A stretch of 64,000 nucleotides of DNA from Dugong dugon (GCA_030035585.1 CM057475.1:5775501-5839500); one strand, 5' to 3'; shown: positions 1 through 14,240, numbered from the stretch's first letter. A program made the numbers and translations. Notes: generated from the sequence alone by a model not told the origin.

Positions 1-561
1 AATTTCACTTTTGATTTCTTCTATGACTTAATAATTTTTTTAGTAGTGTATTATTTCATTTCCATGTATTTTTTTCCCCTTATTTTTCCTGTTGTTGATT
101 TCTAGCTTCATGCCCTTATGGTTAGAGAAGATGCTGTGTATGATTTCAGTCTTTTTAAACTTGTTGAGACTTGTTTCGTGTCCTGACTATGGTCTGTTCT
201 CGAAAATGATCCCTGTACACTGGAGAATAATGTCTGTTCTTCTTATGCTAGGTGGAGTATTCTATATATGTCCGTTACGTCCACTTGGGTTATGGTTTTA
301 TTTAAGTTCTCAATGTCCTTAGTGATCTTCTTTTTAGATTTTCTGTCTATAATAGGAAGTGGTGTGTTAAAGTCCCCTGCTATTATTGTGGATTTGTCTA
401 TTTCTTCTTTCATATTAGTCAGTATTTATTTCATGTATTTTGGTGCATTACTGTTAAGTACATATGTATTTGTAATTGTTATGTATTCTTGCTGAATTGA
501 TCCTTTTATTATTATGTAATGTCAGTCTTTATCTCTTGTAATAATTTTTGATTTAAAGTCT

Positions 562-722
562 ATTTTAATGGTTAAGAACTCGGCTGCTAACCAAAACGTT
601 GGCAGTTCAAATCCACCAGCTGCCCCTTGGAAACCCTATGGGGCAATTCTGCTGTGTACTGTAGGGTCGCTTTAAGTTGGAATCGACTCTACAGCAACAG
701 GTTTGGCTTTTTTGGTTTTATC
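562..722 (+). mobile_element. AfroSINE copy inside L1
   Basis: The tRNA-related head (GGTTAAGAACTCGGCTGCTAACC) is followed by the body TTGGAAACCCTATGGGG and the tail end TCGACTCTACAGCAACAGG with a T/G-rich end. The first bases of the head are missing or diverged. Confidence 0.85.
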
Positions 723-2512
723 TGATATCAGTATGGCCACCCCTGCTTTTTTTTTGTTTGCTAGTTGCATGGAATATTTTTCTCCATCCTTTTATTTTCA
801 GTCTGTTTGTGTTCTTATGTCTAAGATGTGTTTCTTACAGATAGCAAAAGGATGGGTCATGTGTTTTTATCCATTTTGACACTCTCTGCCCCTTGCATGG
901 TGCGTTTAGACCATTTACATTTAAGGTTATTACTGAAAATGAAGTGTCTACCTGATTCATTTTGCTGTTTGTTTTTTGAGTGTTTCATATCTTCATTTTT
1001 TTTTTATTCTGAGTTTTCTGTTTTTGTTTGTATTTGGCTGCTTTCTTGTAATGAGCCTTTTTGCTTTCCTTTCTTCTGAATGTTTTTTCTTCGTGTTTTC
1101 ATAGTGGTTACCACAGATATTACATTACACAACTTACAATTGCAACAATGTCTAACATCTGAACAGCAGTTAACATATAACTTTAACATAATAAATCTAT
1201 TCCTGATATGCTTCTACCTCCCCCATTTTTGTTGTTGTGTCTCCATTAACATCAATATACAACCTATATTTGTTGTTTACTTTGTGCTTGCTTCTTACAA
1301 ACTTAATGTTGTATTGTTTGCAAGATTAAATTATTGAGTTCATTCCCTGAAAATATCATGTACTTGATCCTTATGATTGTCCATATTTTGCGTTTTTTTG
1401 AGAGATCTCTCTTATTATTTATTTCTCCTGTGTATGGATATGAGTATTTATTTAATGCTCGTGCCTTTCCGTTTAGAGTACTCCTTTGAGTAGTACTTGC
1501 AAAGCTGGTCTGATAGTGGCAAATTCCCAGAGCTTCTGTTTTTTGGGGAATTTCTTGATTTCACCCTTGTTTTTGATTGACAGCTTTGCTGGGTAAAGAA
1601 TTATTGGTTGCCACTTGTTTTCATTCCAATTTCATATGTGTTGCTCCATTGTCTTTTGGCCTCTAGAGTTTCTTTGGAGAAATCTGCATTCTTTCTTATG
1701 AAAGACCTTGGTATGTTATATTGTGTTTTTTCTCTTGCTGCTTTCAGAATTCTCTTGTTTTTTGTTTTTAAGAATTTTATTAGGAGATGGTGCGGAGTTG
1801 ATCTTTTTGTGTCTCTTCTGATTGGGGTTCATGTATTTTCCTGTATTTGCAGGCTTAGTTCTCCATTCAGGTCTGAGAAATTCTCTCTGATTATCTCTTG
1901 GAAAATTGTTTCTGTGCCTTTATTGTTGTCATGGTGCTCTGGGATTCCAGTAAGTCTAACGTTAGATTTCTTAATTGAATCCCGTATTTCCTTTTGGGTT
2001 TCTTCACTTTGTTCTTTTCTCTTGTTTTCTCTTGACATTTGATAAGTTCAGTTATTTTGCCTCTAGTTCATTTATTCTATCCTCTGTCTGTTTGACTCTA
2101 GTGTTTCTCTTGCTTTTCTGTTTCAGCTGCTTTATTCTTGAGGACTAGCAGTCTGTTTTGGGGGAGTATTTTTGTTTGTTTTGTTTTGTTTGTTTGATAT
2201 ATTCAGTTTCCTTGTTGAGTTTCTCAATTTGTTCCTCCATTTGTTTCTTGAGTTCCACTAGTTTGTTTTCTGTGTGTTTTTTGCTTTCTTTAAACATATT
2301 TTGCACATAGTCTGAAAATGATCAATTCTTTGAGTTAGTCTGTCCTCCATAGAAGAAATTTCTGCTTCATCATGTTTTGTTTTTGATAGATCCTTCTTCT
2401 CTTGTGATTTTGTGTGTTGTGCTATTTTTTGTTGAACTTTGACCATTTATCTTTTTTTTTTTAACTTCGAATTTTGTATTCTGGATTTTGTTCAGAAATT
2501 TTCTGATTGTAC

Positions 2513-2705
2513 TCCCTGGTGGCACAGCAGCCAAGCTTCCAGCTGCCAACCATAAGGCTGTGGTCCACACCCACCAACTGCTCTGTGGGAGAAAGATGCC
2601 ACCTCTGCAAAGACTCACAGCCCTGGGAACTCTACAGGGCAGCTGCACTTTACCCCACAGGATCGCTATGATTCAGAATCGACCCAGTGGCAGTGGGCTT
2701 GATTT
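2513..2705 (+). mobile_element. AfroSINE copy, old and diverged, inside L1
   Basis: The copy starts CCCTGGTGGCACAGCAG and ends AATCGACCCAGTGGCAGTGGG. It is the longer subfamily, with a GGGAGAAAGATG segment between head and body. It has many substitutions and small indels. Confidence 0.85.
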
Positions 2706-3473
2706 TGTCTCCTGAGAACCATTAGAGACTACGCTTATCCTTAGGTTTTTTCTCAGTGCTGATTTTGGCGTTCTGGATGCTTGATCTTTTGAATTCAATA
2801 CACATGTGCAGGAGGGGGGATTATCTGGTCGCAGACACTGACTTAAGCAGCAGGGCTCAACCTTCCTGTGGTGAAGGTAAGGGGCTCTCGATATCTTTCC
2901 CTCATAGGCTCCCCTGTGTAGGCTCTCCCACAGTGTCCTGCTGTGGGCAGGGAACCAGATGTTTCCCTCTGTGACACCTGTCAGTCTGAAGTATTCCCCT
3001 CACTCTGCTGCCCTTGTCGTCCTCCTGGTCCTAGTGCCGTTCGTTTCAAGCCTCAGTGAGATTCAGCGAAACTCTCACAGCATCAGTGTCTCCCTTCACC
3101 CTCTCCCAGTTGAGAAGCCTGCGAACTCACATTGCCAGTTTGCGCTGCCTTAACAAAGTTGGGCTATGGCTTCCTCAGATTAGCTCCCTTCCTTTGTCCC
3201 TGTTTGGTGCGTTGCCCAGTCCTGTCCCAAAATGGCTGCAAATGAGCGAGCACTTCAGTGTTAGCACATAGGTTCTCCCAGTTTCTGTGCCATCCATGTT
3301 CTTTTTCTCCTGTGCCTCTAGACTCACCTTGATTCTCCCAAGACCTTAGCTGCTGTCAGAAGTTATGAGATCTCAGTCTGTGCTTGTTTTTATTTGTTCT
3401 TTAGTGGGTTAGTTGTTTGGGGAGTAAATGGGAGCATCTACTCACTTAGTCATCTTGCTCTGCCTTTGTGGGA

Positions 3474-4029
3474 AGATTTAATGAAGCTTTGCTTTTTACC
3501 ATCATGTAAATGGTTATTTTCTTCATAATAATTATTATAATTAATAAATGAATACTTCTCTTAACTGTTATAGAATTTTTGACCAACGACTTATATTTCT
3601 CTTAAAGTTAAGTGATTATTTACAATTTTAAGAAACTTTTTTACTCCTTTAATAAATTTTAAAGATTAATAAGTAACTTAGTAGAAGGTAAGATTTTCAT
3701 GAAGATACTAATAATATGTGAGAAGGTATAAGGTTGTGTTTTTTTTTTAGGTTATGCATTCCATTCTAAACTGTAGTTGAATTGGTTCTGTTCTTGAATG
3801 ACATGTTTTGTGTTCTCATTTGTGTTTCCAAAACAGTATTAAACACAGATCTGACGTGTTGACAGTTGTGAAAAATTCCAGTGCAATAAAATTTCACCAG
3901 AGAAATAAGTGATATTGTAAAGCTTGGGACAGTCAGCAAAGTATGGCGGCAGCTACTCATATGTCAGTTTTAAAAGGCAAGGATAGATACCCAATGGAGA
4001 AGAAGCTTTCAGACACTTAAGGTTAAAAA
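3474..4029. other. intronic DNA, no gene seen
   Basis: AT-rich sequence between the L1 5' end and the HAL1-like element. No coding exon, RNA gene or clear repeat is visible. Confidence 0.5.
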
Positions 4030-6990
4030 AATGTTTGAATAGGCAATTCTTCCTACCCCTCCCAAAAAGTAGAATCAGAAATCCTGCACAATATATAAAA
4101 CAAATATAAGAAGACTCTGAAATATGGAGAAAGAAGGCAGAGTAGCTAGGGACTATGGGCCCATAGGAAAGACAGGGCACCAGAGTACTATCAGCAGTGG
4201 CCTACTGGGGAGCCTGAACTCTGACCTCTACCCAGCAGTAAGAAGGTATCTCTCCCACTGCATTCCTGTGGGGTCAACAAAGCCCAAGTAGGGAACCAGA
4301 ATGTCTAATCCCAGCTGGTGGTAGTGTGGTGGCTTTCTCCTTCCATCACTAGTGTCGTGTCACGGAAGGCCTGCTAAAACAAAAAATTTAAATAAGATTC
4401 AAAGTCTCGTAACAATACCCAGAATATCTAGATTTCAATTAAAAATCACTCATCATACCAAGAACCAGGAAAATTTCAACTTGAATGAGAAAGGACAGTA
4501 AACAGACACCAACCCTGGCATAATACAAATGTTAGAATTATCTGACAAAGATTTTAAAGTAGCCCTTATGAAAAAGCTTCAATGAGCAATTACAAACATG
4601 CTTCAAACAATTGAAAAAAAAAAAATTAAGTCCCAACAAGAAGTTATAGAGAAGAACCAAACGGAAATTTTAGAGCTGAAAATACAACATCTAAAATTTT
4701 TAAAACTCAATGGTTAAGCTCAATGGAGAATGGAGAGGACAGAAGAAAGAATCAGTGGTCTTAAAAAAGAAAAATAGATATTAATGTGTGTCTTCGTCAT
4801 CTAGTGCTGCTACAACAGAAATCCCACAAGTGGATGGCTTTAACAAAGAGAAATTTATTTCTTCACAGTAAAGTAGGCTGAAAGTCCGAATTCAGGGCAT
4901 AAGCTCCAGGGAAAGGCTTTCTCACACTGTTTGCCTTCTCATCAATGTTCCCCCGGATTAGGAGCTTCTCCGCACAGGGACCCCGGGTCCAAAGGACATG
5001 CTCTGCTTCTGGCACTGCTTTCTTGGTGGTATGAGGCCCCCCGTCTCTCTGCTCACTTCTCTTTTTTATATCTCAAGAGATTGCCTCAGGACACAATCCA
5101 ATCTTGTAGATAGAGTCCTGCCTTACTGACACAACTACCACCCATCCTCCCTCATTAACATCATAGAGGCAGGATTTACAACATATAGGAAAATCACACA
5201 ATGCCAAGAATCATGGCCCAGCCAAATTGATACACACATTTTTGGGGGGACATAATTCAATCCATGACAATGTGAAAAACAGAGAAAATAAACGGGAAAA
5301 AATATGAAGAGAGTTTAGGAACCTGTGAGACTGTAACAAAAGATCTAACATTTGTATCATTGGATTCCCAGAAGGATAGGAGAAAGAGGACAGGACTGAG
5401 AAGTACTGGAAGAAATCATGGCAGAAACTTCCAAATTTGCCAAAAGACATAAACCTACAAATTAAAGAAGCTGAGCTAACCCCAAACAGAGTAAATCCAA
5501 AGAAATCCACTCCAAGACATACCACAATCAAATGTCTTAAAACTAAAGGTAAAGAAAAAAATATTGAAAGCAGTAAGAGAGAAAAGACACCTTACAAGAG
5601 AAAAACAATTCAAGTGACAGCGGATTTCTCATCACAAAACACGGAGGCTAGAGGAAGTAACAGAATATATTTCAAGGACTGAAAGAACAGAATTGTCAAA
5701 CAGAACTATATCCGGTGAAAATATTGTTCAGGAATGAAGGGGAAATTAAGACATTTTCAAAGGAAGGAAAAGTAAGGGAATTTGTCATCAGCAGGCCTGC
5801 CCTACTGCAAGAGTGTCTAAAGGAAGTTCTTGAAACAAAGGAAATGAATAAAGAAGGAATCTTGGAACATCAGGAAGGAAGAGAGAACAACAAAAAGAGT
5901 AGAAATATGGGTAAATAAAAAAGACTTCTTAAGTTTTCTTAATTGAGTTTGACATTTCCCCTTTCACTGCTTTCAAAAATTATAACATTGTCTATTGTGG
6001 TTCTCAGTGTATTAGAGGAAATATTTAAGACAATTATTGGAGGAGGGTAAAGGGGCTTGAAGGAAGGTAAGATTTCTTCATTTTACTGGAACTGGTAAAA
6101 TGTTGACACCAGTAGGTAGGGATAAGTTATACATATTGTAATGCCTAGAGTAGCCACTGAAGTATCTGTTTGAGGAGATGCACTCAAAAATGCTAAATAA
6201 AAAATAGAATTCTAAGAAATGTTCATATAACCCACAGGAAGGCAGGAAAAGGAAAACAGAGGAAAGAAAATGGCAGACTTAAGCCCAAACAGATCAAAGA
6301 TTACATTAAATATAGGTGGTCTAAATATACCAATGAAAAGGCAGAGATTTACAGAGTGGATAAAAACACAACAACTGTATACTGTCTACAAGAAATCATT
6401 ATAATGATGTAGGCAGGTTGAAAGTACAAAGCACTTTTACTTGTAATAGCCAAAAACTGGAAACAACTAAAATGTCCCTCAGTAGGTGAGTGTTTAAACA
6501 AACTATGGTACGTTCATACCATGAAATGCTACTCAGCAATGAAGAAGAACAAACTGTTATACTTGCAACAACTTGAATGAGTCTCAGGGGCATTGCATTG
6601 AGTGAAAAAAGCCAGTCTGAAAAGGATACATACTGTAAGACTCTGTTTATATAACATGATAGAATAATAGGGAAGGGGAACAGATTAGTGGTCGCCAGGG
6701 GTTAGGGATGGTGGGGGCAAGGGTGTGGGCAGGAGTAGCAGGAGGGAGACCTTTTTGGTAATGGGGCAGTTCTGTATCTTAATTTCAGTAGTGGTTACCC
6801 AATTGTACACATACAGTAGTATAGCATAGAATGGTACACACACATTATACTGGTACTAATTTCCTGGTTTTGATATTGTGCTGTAGTTGTGAAAAATTGG
6901 GGGAAACTAGATGAAGGGTACATTGGACCTCTGTACTATTTTTGTAACTTCCTGTGAATCTAATTATTTCAAAATTAAAAAGGTTTAAAA
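4030..6990 (+). mobile_element. HAL1-like (half-L1) LINE, split by a solo LTR
   Basis: Sense-strand L1 ORF1-type sequence occurs in two blocks, 4590-4770 (an I-E-K-K-K coiled-coil region) and 5340-5920. It is followed within about 500 bp by an ORF2 end and L1 3' UTR (6430-6980, with CCAAAAACTGGAAACAAC), which ends in an A-rich tail. Most of ORF2 is absent, as in HAL1 elements. Stops and frameshifts interrupt every frame. The block 4789-5269 is a later insertion. Confidence 0.65.
4789..5269 (-). mobile_element. solo LTR of an ERVL-MaLR-type element
   Basis: The 481-bp unit is bounded by TGTC...GACA and by a 5-bp target duplication ATGTG (4784-4788 and 5270-5274). Read on the minus strand it starts TGTCATGGATTGAATTATG and has a TATA-like ATATAAAAAAG (5061-5071). 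It has an AATAAA polyadenylation signal (4854-4859) and the MaLR-typical end AGCAGCACTAGATGACGAAG. No internal retroviral region is present, so it is a solo LTR from recombination. It is non-coding. Confidence 0.8.
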
Positions 6991-7267
6991 AGTAAAAAAA
7001 GTAAGTTATAAGCAGAAAGAGTTTAAATATTTTAAACAAATACACTAATATAGTTTCTGTATTTATGTACAGGAAGGCAAGTATCTTTAGTGTGTGGCTC
7101 TAAAACAGTAGAATACCTTCTATGAATATATGAGTCTTTTTAAATTTCATGTTGATTTTTATCAAAGTTAAAGAGGGTTATTATGAAGAGACAACCACTT
7201 AACAACTTTGAACTGTTTAGCTTTTAAAAAAAAAAAAATTTTTTTAATGTTTTTCTCTTGCTTAGTT

Positions 7268-7460
7268 TTCTATACACTGTTGTTAGTTGCCGTCAAGTTG
7301 ACTCCAATTCTGGCAACCTTATGTAAGACAAAACAAAATGTTGCCCATTTCTGCTCCATCCTTACAGTCATTTGTATATTTGAGCTCATTTTTGCAGCCA
7401 CCATGTCAGACCATCTCATGGAGGGTTTTCCTCAAATTTCTATATGTTTATGGTTAATTG
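7268..7460 (+). mobile_element. second SINE family (TTGTTAGTTGCCGTCAAG type)
   Basis: The relic starts TGTTGTTAGTTGCCGTCAAGTTGACTCC and runs through a body with CATCCTTACAGTCATTTG and GCAGCCACCATGTCA. The same body occurs in reverse at 13927-14037. The family is common in afrotherian DNA, and I cannot give its database name. Confidence 0.65.
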
Positions 7461-7789
7461 AACCCCAAACTCCCTGAATTGCAAACATCTTTCTGTTCAT
7501 TCTGTATATCACTTTTCCCATTATCCTGATTTAAAGAGGGAGGTAAGCATACGTTGGGTTTTAAAGCTTTGGTATAAAGAAAATTCTAGTGTTGAAACTG
7601 GCCTGTGAAACCAGAGTGAAGGTAAATTTTCTTTATACCTTTTTCTGTTTATGCGTATACTCCATCCAGCCACAGATAAACGAATATTCCTTTACTTCAG
7701 CTTGTCTCCTGATAGCAAAGAAAATCTATAGCTGTTTGTGAAGAGTCTGTATCCTCATCAGTGTCAAACATTGGTGACATAAGGAAGTG

Positions 7790-7935
7790 GGGAGAGCTGT
7801 GGGGTAGAGGCCAGAACACTGGGGGTTCTAGTTCTGATTTTGTTGGTAATTGACTTCATCAGCCTAGGAAGATCAGGTAACTTCCTTGGTCTCCATATTT
7901 TGTTATCTGTAATAATGATGGGATCAGATGAGTTA
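7790..7935 (+). repeat. MIR-like relic
   Basis: The core GACTTCATCAGCCTAGG...AAGATCAGGTAACTTCC followed by CTCCATATTTTGTTATCTGTAA fits the MIR 3' half. It is old and strongly diverged. Confidence 0.5.
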
Positions 7936-8696
7936 TAACTGACACCTTTCTAGTTCGAATGTAATTTCAAGTAGATAAATGATTTACTTCGACCCTGACT
8001 GTGTATGTAGTATTTCTCAGTTAAGAATGTTGTTGTTTTCAGTACTTTTAAACAAATGCCCTGATATTTAGAGAGAAATTGAAGTTTTAAAAGGCATGAA
8101 ATAATTTCTAAAGCTTTGTAGAGATGGGAAATTATAAAAGACAAAAATGGATCATGAGTGTTGCCTTTGTTGTACTCCAAGTTATGATATGGGAATTATG
8201 ATTTTAACTTCCCAAGGGTGCCTAGAAAAGGAAAATTCTCAGGTCAGTAGGAAACCTCATCGTTTACAACCCTGTAGGTTAGATTTGGCACATATAATAT
8301 GCTCTGGAATAATTAGTGTGGCTTTTATGATGATTTTTAAAAATTCTAGGTGGGTCCTTGAGGGCTTCTGAGTGAATCCTTGGTAGTCTGGCAGCTTTTC
8401 GTTGATGTAGGCAAGGGCAGAATGGGCTTCTTCATTTTTAAGTGTTTTATTTAATTGTGAATGTTGATATGAGAGGTCTTTGATATTTAGAATACTTAAT
8501 TCATTTTCAGAGGGCATTAAGTTGAATTATGTATATTTGGAAATGAATTTGTAAGGTCATTAGTGTAACTGTAAGTATAGTTTTACATGAGATTGATGGT
8601 GCTGATAATGTGCCTTATCACAATATTCCATGAAAAGCACATATGTAATTTAATTTCATAACAAACATTTATTTGCTGGTTATTATTCACTGTTAA

Positions 8697-8876
<180 letters not shown>

Positions 8877-9152
8877 TAATGGCCAAGGTCAGAGGGAGAG
8901 AGATGGGAAACAGTTTTTGCCAAAGAATATGGTAATTTTGCTATATTAAGGAAAAGGTTAGAGGCTAGAAAGAATGTTGCAAAAGGACATTAAAAATGCA
9001 ACATTCAGTTTCTGAGCTTCAGTTTACACTGTGGAAGTTAGGTTACTCAGACTTCTCTTTCCCTTTTTCTTTAAATAATCTCTTAACTTTAAGAAAGGAG
9101 TTACTATTTCAAAACATACTAATGGATTTAGAACATTTTACCTTCAAAATAA

Positions 9153-9352
9153 GGAGTCCAGGTGATGCAGTGGTTAAAGTTCTTGGCTGCTAACTGGAAG
9201 ATCAGTAGTTCTAACCCATCAGCTGCTCCATGGGAGAAAGATGTGGCAGTCTGCTCCTGTAAAGATCAGAGTCTGGGGAACCTTATGGGGCGCCTCTGCT
9301 CTGTGCTAATACAGCCGTTATGAGTTGGAATTGACTCAGTGGCATTAGGGGG
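9153..9352 (+). mobile_element. AfroSINE, long subfamily, diverged
   Basis: The head is GGAGTCCAGGTGATGCAGTGG with GCTAACTGGAAG, the middle is GGGAGAAAGATGTGGCAG, and the end is TGAGTTGGAATTGACTCAG. Confidence 0.85.
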
Positions 9353-9494
9353 GCAGTCTTCAAAATGGCTCAAGATCACCCAACCTTTCCTCATGCCCCT
9401 CAAAGTGGTGTGTCATATAACAAATAATCATGGTACTTTCTTAACTTTTAAAGGTAGAAGAAAGTATATCCATTATTATTTCATTTTTATTTGG

Positions 9495-10010
9495 AGTATA
9501 TCAATTACGTATTGCTGCATAATAAGTTACCTGCAAGTTCAGTGGCTTGAAACAACAAACATATATTATCTGAAAGTTCCAGTCTGTCAGGAGTTGGGGA
9601 GCAGCTCAGTTGAGTGATTCTGGCTGAAGCTCTCTCTGTGCTTGCAGTCACATGTTGGCTGGGGGTGCAGTCCTCTGAAGACTTGAATGGGGCTTGAGGA
9701 CCCACTTCTTAGTTGGCTCACTTACGTGCCTGTTGGCAGGAGGCTTCAGTTGCTTGCCACAGGCCTCTCCATAGGCTGCTTGAGTGTCCTCACAACATGG
9801 CAGCTAACTTCCCCAGCGTGAGCGATGCAAGGGAGAGAGCGAGGAAGCTGCAGTGTCTTTATGACCTAGTTTATGAAGTCACACACTTCAATTCCACTGT
9901 TCATTAGAAGCTAGTCCTGAAGTCCAGCCCGTACTCAAGGGTAGGGGATGTTAGACTTCACCTCTTAAAGGGAGGAATATGAAAGAACATGTGGACGTAT
10001 TTTTGTAGGG
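9495..10010 (-). repeat. ancient LTR-like (probably MaLR) relic
   Basis: Diagnostic pieces are TTGCTGCATAATAAGTTACC...GTGGCTTGAAACAACAAAC, CACAACATGGCAGCTAACTT and CATTAGAAGCTAGTCCTGAAG. I recognise the block as a widespread old mammalian LTR repeat. The family name and exact ends are uncertain. Confidence 0.5.
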
Positions 10011-10589
10011 GACTGCTTTGTTTTGCTTCTCATAATTTTCTTTCTGTGTTTTTCATAACAGTGGCTAGAAGATTTGAATTTGCCTTTGTCTTTTATTTCT
10101 AGGGGAAAACCCCCTTGCTGCGTGGATGTTAGCTAGGGTTCTGCTAACACTGTTATTCCCAGGGACCCACTCTATGGACATTTTGGGTGGTACGGTTTCT
10201 TAATATGTGGGATGGTCCTGCACATTGTAGTATGTCGTTGGGACAGCACAAAAACCACAAGCACAGTCATTGGGGCATCCAGAACACAACCTCCCAACAT
10301 GTCCAAATACCTGCTTGGGGAAGATGCCACCTCCAGCTGAAACCACTGAATGTTTGTCAGTGTGCCGTATTTGTTAGCATTTTACTGTGATATTCCCAAT
10401 TTCATGTAATTTTAATTTCTCCTCATTAATGCATGTGTCTGAAGTACGTTTTTCTATTGGAAAGGGAAAATATATTTTAAAACTCATCTTCTTGTTTATG
10501 TTGGAAGTTATTTGCTTACTTAACGTTCCACGTTCATTCTTTTTCCTTTCCCTCCCTGCTTTGTTTCTTACTTAGTAATGTCTCTCACT

Positions 10590-10825
10590 ATCTCGTAGGT
10601 TCAGCCTAATTTTTACTTCCACTGTGAAGCCTTCCTTGACTCTGCCAGCCAAGATCAATCCTCCTGTATCACTCAGATCATACTTAGCACATTGTTTTGT
10701 AATTTATGTGTTTATATAGCTCCCCTCACTGGATTGTATTCTTTTTGAAGGCAGATCCTCTTTGTGTCCCCAGGTTTAGCATGGGGCCTGCTTGTTAAAT
10801 GTTTTTTGAATTTAATGTGTAGTTC
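10590..10825. repeat. L2 LINE relic
   Basis: CACTGTGAAGCCTTCCTTGA...GGATTGTATTCTTTTTGAAGGCAGATCC...GTCCCCAGG...GGGGCCTG is the typical L2 3' region. It is deeply diverged. Confidence 0.6.
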
Positions 10826-10911
10826 ACAGTTGACAGTATATAACCTTTAGACATGAATCACTTTTTCCTCTCTCCTTATGCCTAGGAGAGAAAGTTGGTT
10901 TTTTTGGTTTG

Positions 10912-11800
10912 TTTGTTTAATATTTTATTGTGTTTTTGCTGAAAATTTACACAGCAGTTTACGTTCCTATTCAACAATTTCTACACAGGTTGTTCAGTGA
11001 CATTGGTTACATTCTTCACAATGTGGGAACATTCTCATTATTTCTGTTCTGATTGTTCTGTTTTCATTCATCTAGTTTCCCTGCCCCCTTATATTCTTAT
11101 CTTTGTTTTAAAGTAATTCTTGACCGTTTGGTCCCGTATAGGTGATTTTCTAAAGGAGCACAGTACTTACGGGTGATACTATTTTTTGAGCCAATTTGTT
11201 GTTTAGCTACAAGGTGACCTGAGGGGTTAGTTTCTGTTGAAGGTTTGAAGAGTACCTCAGGGCAGTAGTCTCAGGGAGTCCTCTAGTCTCAACTGGTCCA
11301 GTAGGTCTGTTTTTGTTTTGTTTCTTTTTAAGGAATTTGAGGTTCTGTTGCACATTTTTCTCCCGTTCTATTAGGGTCATCTGTTGTGGCCCTCATGAGA
11401 ACAGTCAGTAGTTGTAGCTGGGTACCATCTGGTTCTGGTCTCAAGGTAGATGAGGCTGTGGTTCACGTAGACTGTTTGTCCTCTAGACTAGTTTCTTCTT
11501 TGAGTCTTTGATTTCTTTCTTTCTGTTTTGCTATGGACAAGTAGAGAACAAAAGTTGTATCTTAGAAGGTGCTTGCAAGCTTTTTAGACCTCAGACAGTA
11601 TTCACCGAACTAGGATGTAGAATGTAACTTTATGAACTGTATTATGCCAGTTGACTGAGATGTCCCACAAGACTATGGTCCTAATCCTTTAAACCGAGAA
11701 ATCTAATCCTACGAGGTATTTGGTTATATCTAAGAAGTATCAGTAACTATGCACTTTATGTGCTTTATTATATATATGAATATATGTGCAAACACCATCA
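10912..11800 (-). mobile_element. afrotherian LINE 3' end (RTE/BovB class inferred)
   Basis: The block starts TTTATTGTGTTTTTGCTGAAAATTTACACAGCAG, contains CAGTGACATTGGTTACATTC and ends in the GACTGAGATGTCCCACAAG region. The same motifs occur at 24955-25742 and 57098-57378, and in reverse at 51219-52199. It is 5' truncated and non-coding. Confidence 0.65.
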
Positions 11801-12229
11801 CATAGATGCATTGGACAGGGACTTTTTTAAAGGTCTTGGTTCATAGGAACTAGACTCTTGTCACATTTTCCCCAGGCATCAACTTTCAGGCATTTGTCTT
11901 CCCCAAGAGAACAGAAATCATTTACTATATTAAAATTGTAATATTTGGTTATTTGGGAAACAAGAAATGTTTGTGCTTAGAATCAACCTAAAATATTCAT
12001 CATTAATTTTTTAATCATTTTCCTTTATAACTTGGAAAATGGTAGTTAAAAAACTCATTTTTCACTAAAGCCAAATAAGTTTGCTTTAAATCATTGACAC
12101 ACTGACACCTTTTCAAACAGTGCTGGGTTGTGAATAAATGTGTAGGGTGGAATATAAGCTCTCTATTTCCTCTTTCTTAGAAATGGTAATAATCATTAAG
12201 ACCTGAAAGGAGAGAGAATTTTGGATACT
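11801..12229. other. intronic DNA, no feature seen
   Basis: AT-rich stretch with no gene or clear repeat. Confidence 0.45.
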
Positions 12230-12242
12230 GTAGTGAAAATAA

Positions 12243-12430
12243 GAAGCCCTGGTGGCACAGTGGTTAAGCACTCAGCTACTAACCGGAAGGTCAGCAGTTT
12301 GAACCCACCAGCTGTAGTCTGCTTCCATAAAAGATTACAGCCTTGGAAACCCCATGGAGCAGTTCTGCTCTGTCCTGTAGGGTCACTATGAGTTGGAATC
12401 AACTGGATGGCAGTGGGTTTGGTTTTTTTG
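12243..12430 (+). mobile_element. AfroSINE with perfect 13-bp target duplication
   Basis: The copy starts GAAGCCCTGGTGGCACAGTGG and ends TGGCAGTGGGTTTGG plus a T run. The duplication GTAGTGAAAATAA flanks it at 12230-12242 and 12431-12443. The intact duplication marks a retroposed, comparatively well-kept copy. Confidence 0.95.
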
Positions 12431-12443
12431 GTAGTGAAAATAA

Positions 12444-13843
<1,400 letters not shown>

Positions 13844-13857
13844 TAACGATATTTATG

Positions 13858-14240
13858 TAGTAATTTGCCATGAGCCAAGCATTTTATGTACAATTATCTA
13901 ATTTAATCTTTATAATACTGTGAGTTCAGTGGCTGCAACAGTGGGCTCAAGCAGCGATCGTGAGGATGGTGTAGGACTGGGCAGTGTTTCGTTCTGTTGT
14001 TCTTGGGGTCGCTCGACGGCACCTAACAACAGCCACGATACTGTGAGTTAGGTGATAATTTTGCTATTTTGCAGGCGAGGTAATTAAAGTTCGTGGGGGT
14101 TAAAGAACTTACTTAGGATCTAGTAACCATAAGTCCCGGTGCTGAAGGTTAATCTTGGGGCTGTCTTCCTCCAAGGCCCATGTTCTTTCCATCCTCTCAG
14201 ACGTCCCCCTCCCGAGTGCTCTGTACTCATTAGGCCTCTT
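13858..14240 (-). repeat. MIR relic, split by a younger SINE
   Basis: GAGCCAAGCATTTTATGTAC...TTTAATCTTTATAATACTGTGAG on the left and GGTGATAATTTTGC...GGCGAGGTAATTAAAG on the right form one antisense MIR after the insert at 13927-14037 and one duplication copy are removed. Confidence 0.75.
13927..14037 (-). mobile_element. SINE of the 7268-7460 family, nested in MIR, 12-bp target duplication
   Basis: The duplication ATACTGTGAGTT flanks it at 13915-13926 and 14038-14049. On the minus strand it starts TGTTGTTAGGTGCCGTCGAG and carries AACGAAACACTGCCCAGTCC. It is a short 111-bp copy with no A-tail at its 3' end. Confidence 0.85.

Larger units (their letters stand above)
1..3473 (-). mobile_element. 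L1 LINE, antisense, 5' end intact at about 3473, cut by the window edge
   Basis: The text parallels 29300-32945, another antisense L1, along its ORF2 5' part, ORF1 and 5' UTR. Minus-strand fragments with the Lys- and Glu-rich ORF1 coiled-coil character occur around 1829-2446. The end at 3440-3473, read on the minus strand, is a GCAGAGCAAGATGACTAAG-type L1 5' start. Numerous stops make it inactive. Two SINEs have landed in it. The 3' part lies upstream of the window. Confidence 0.8.
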
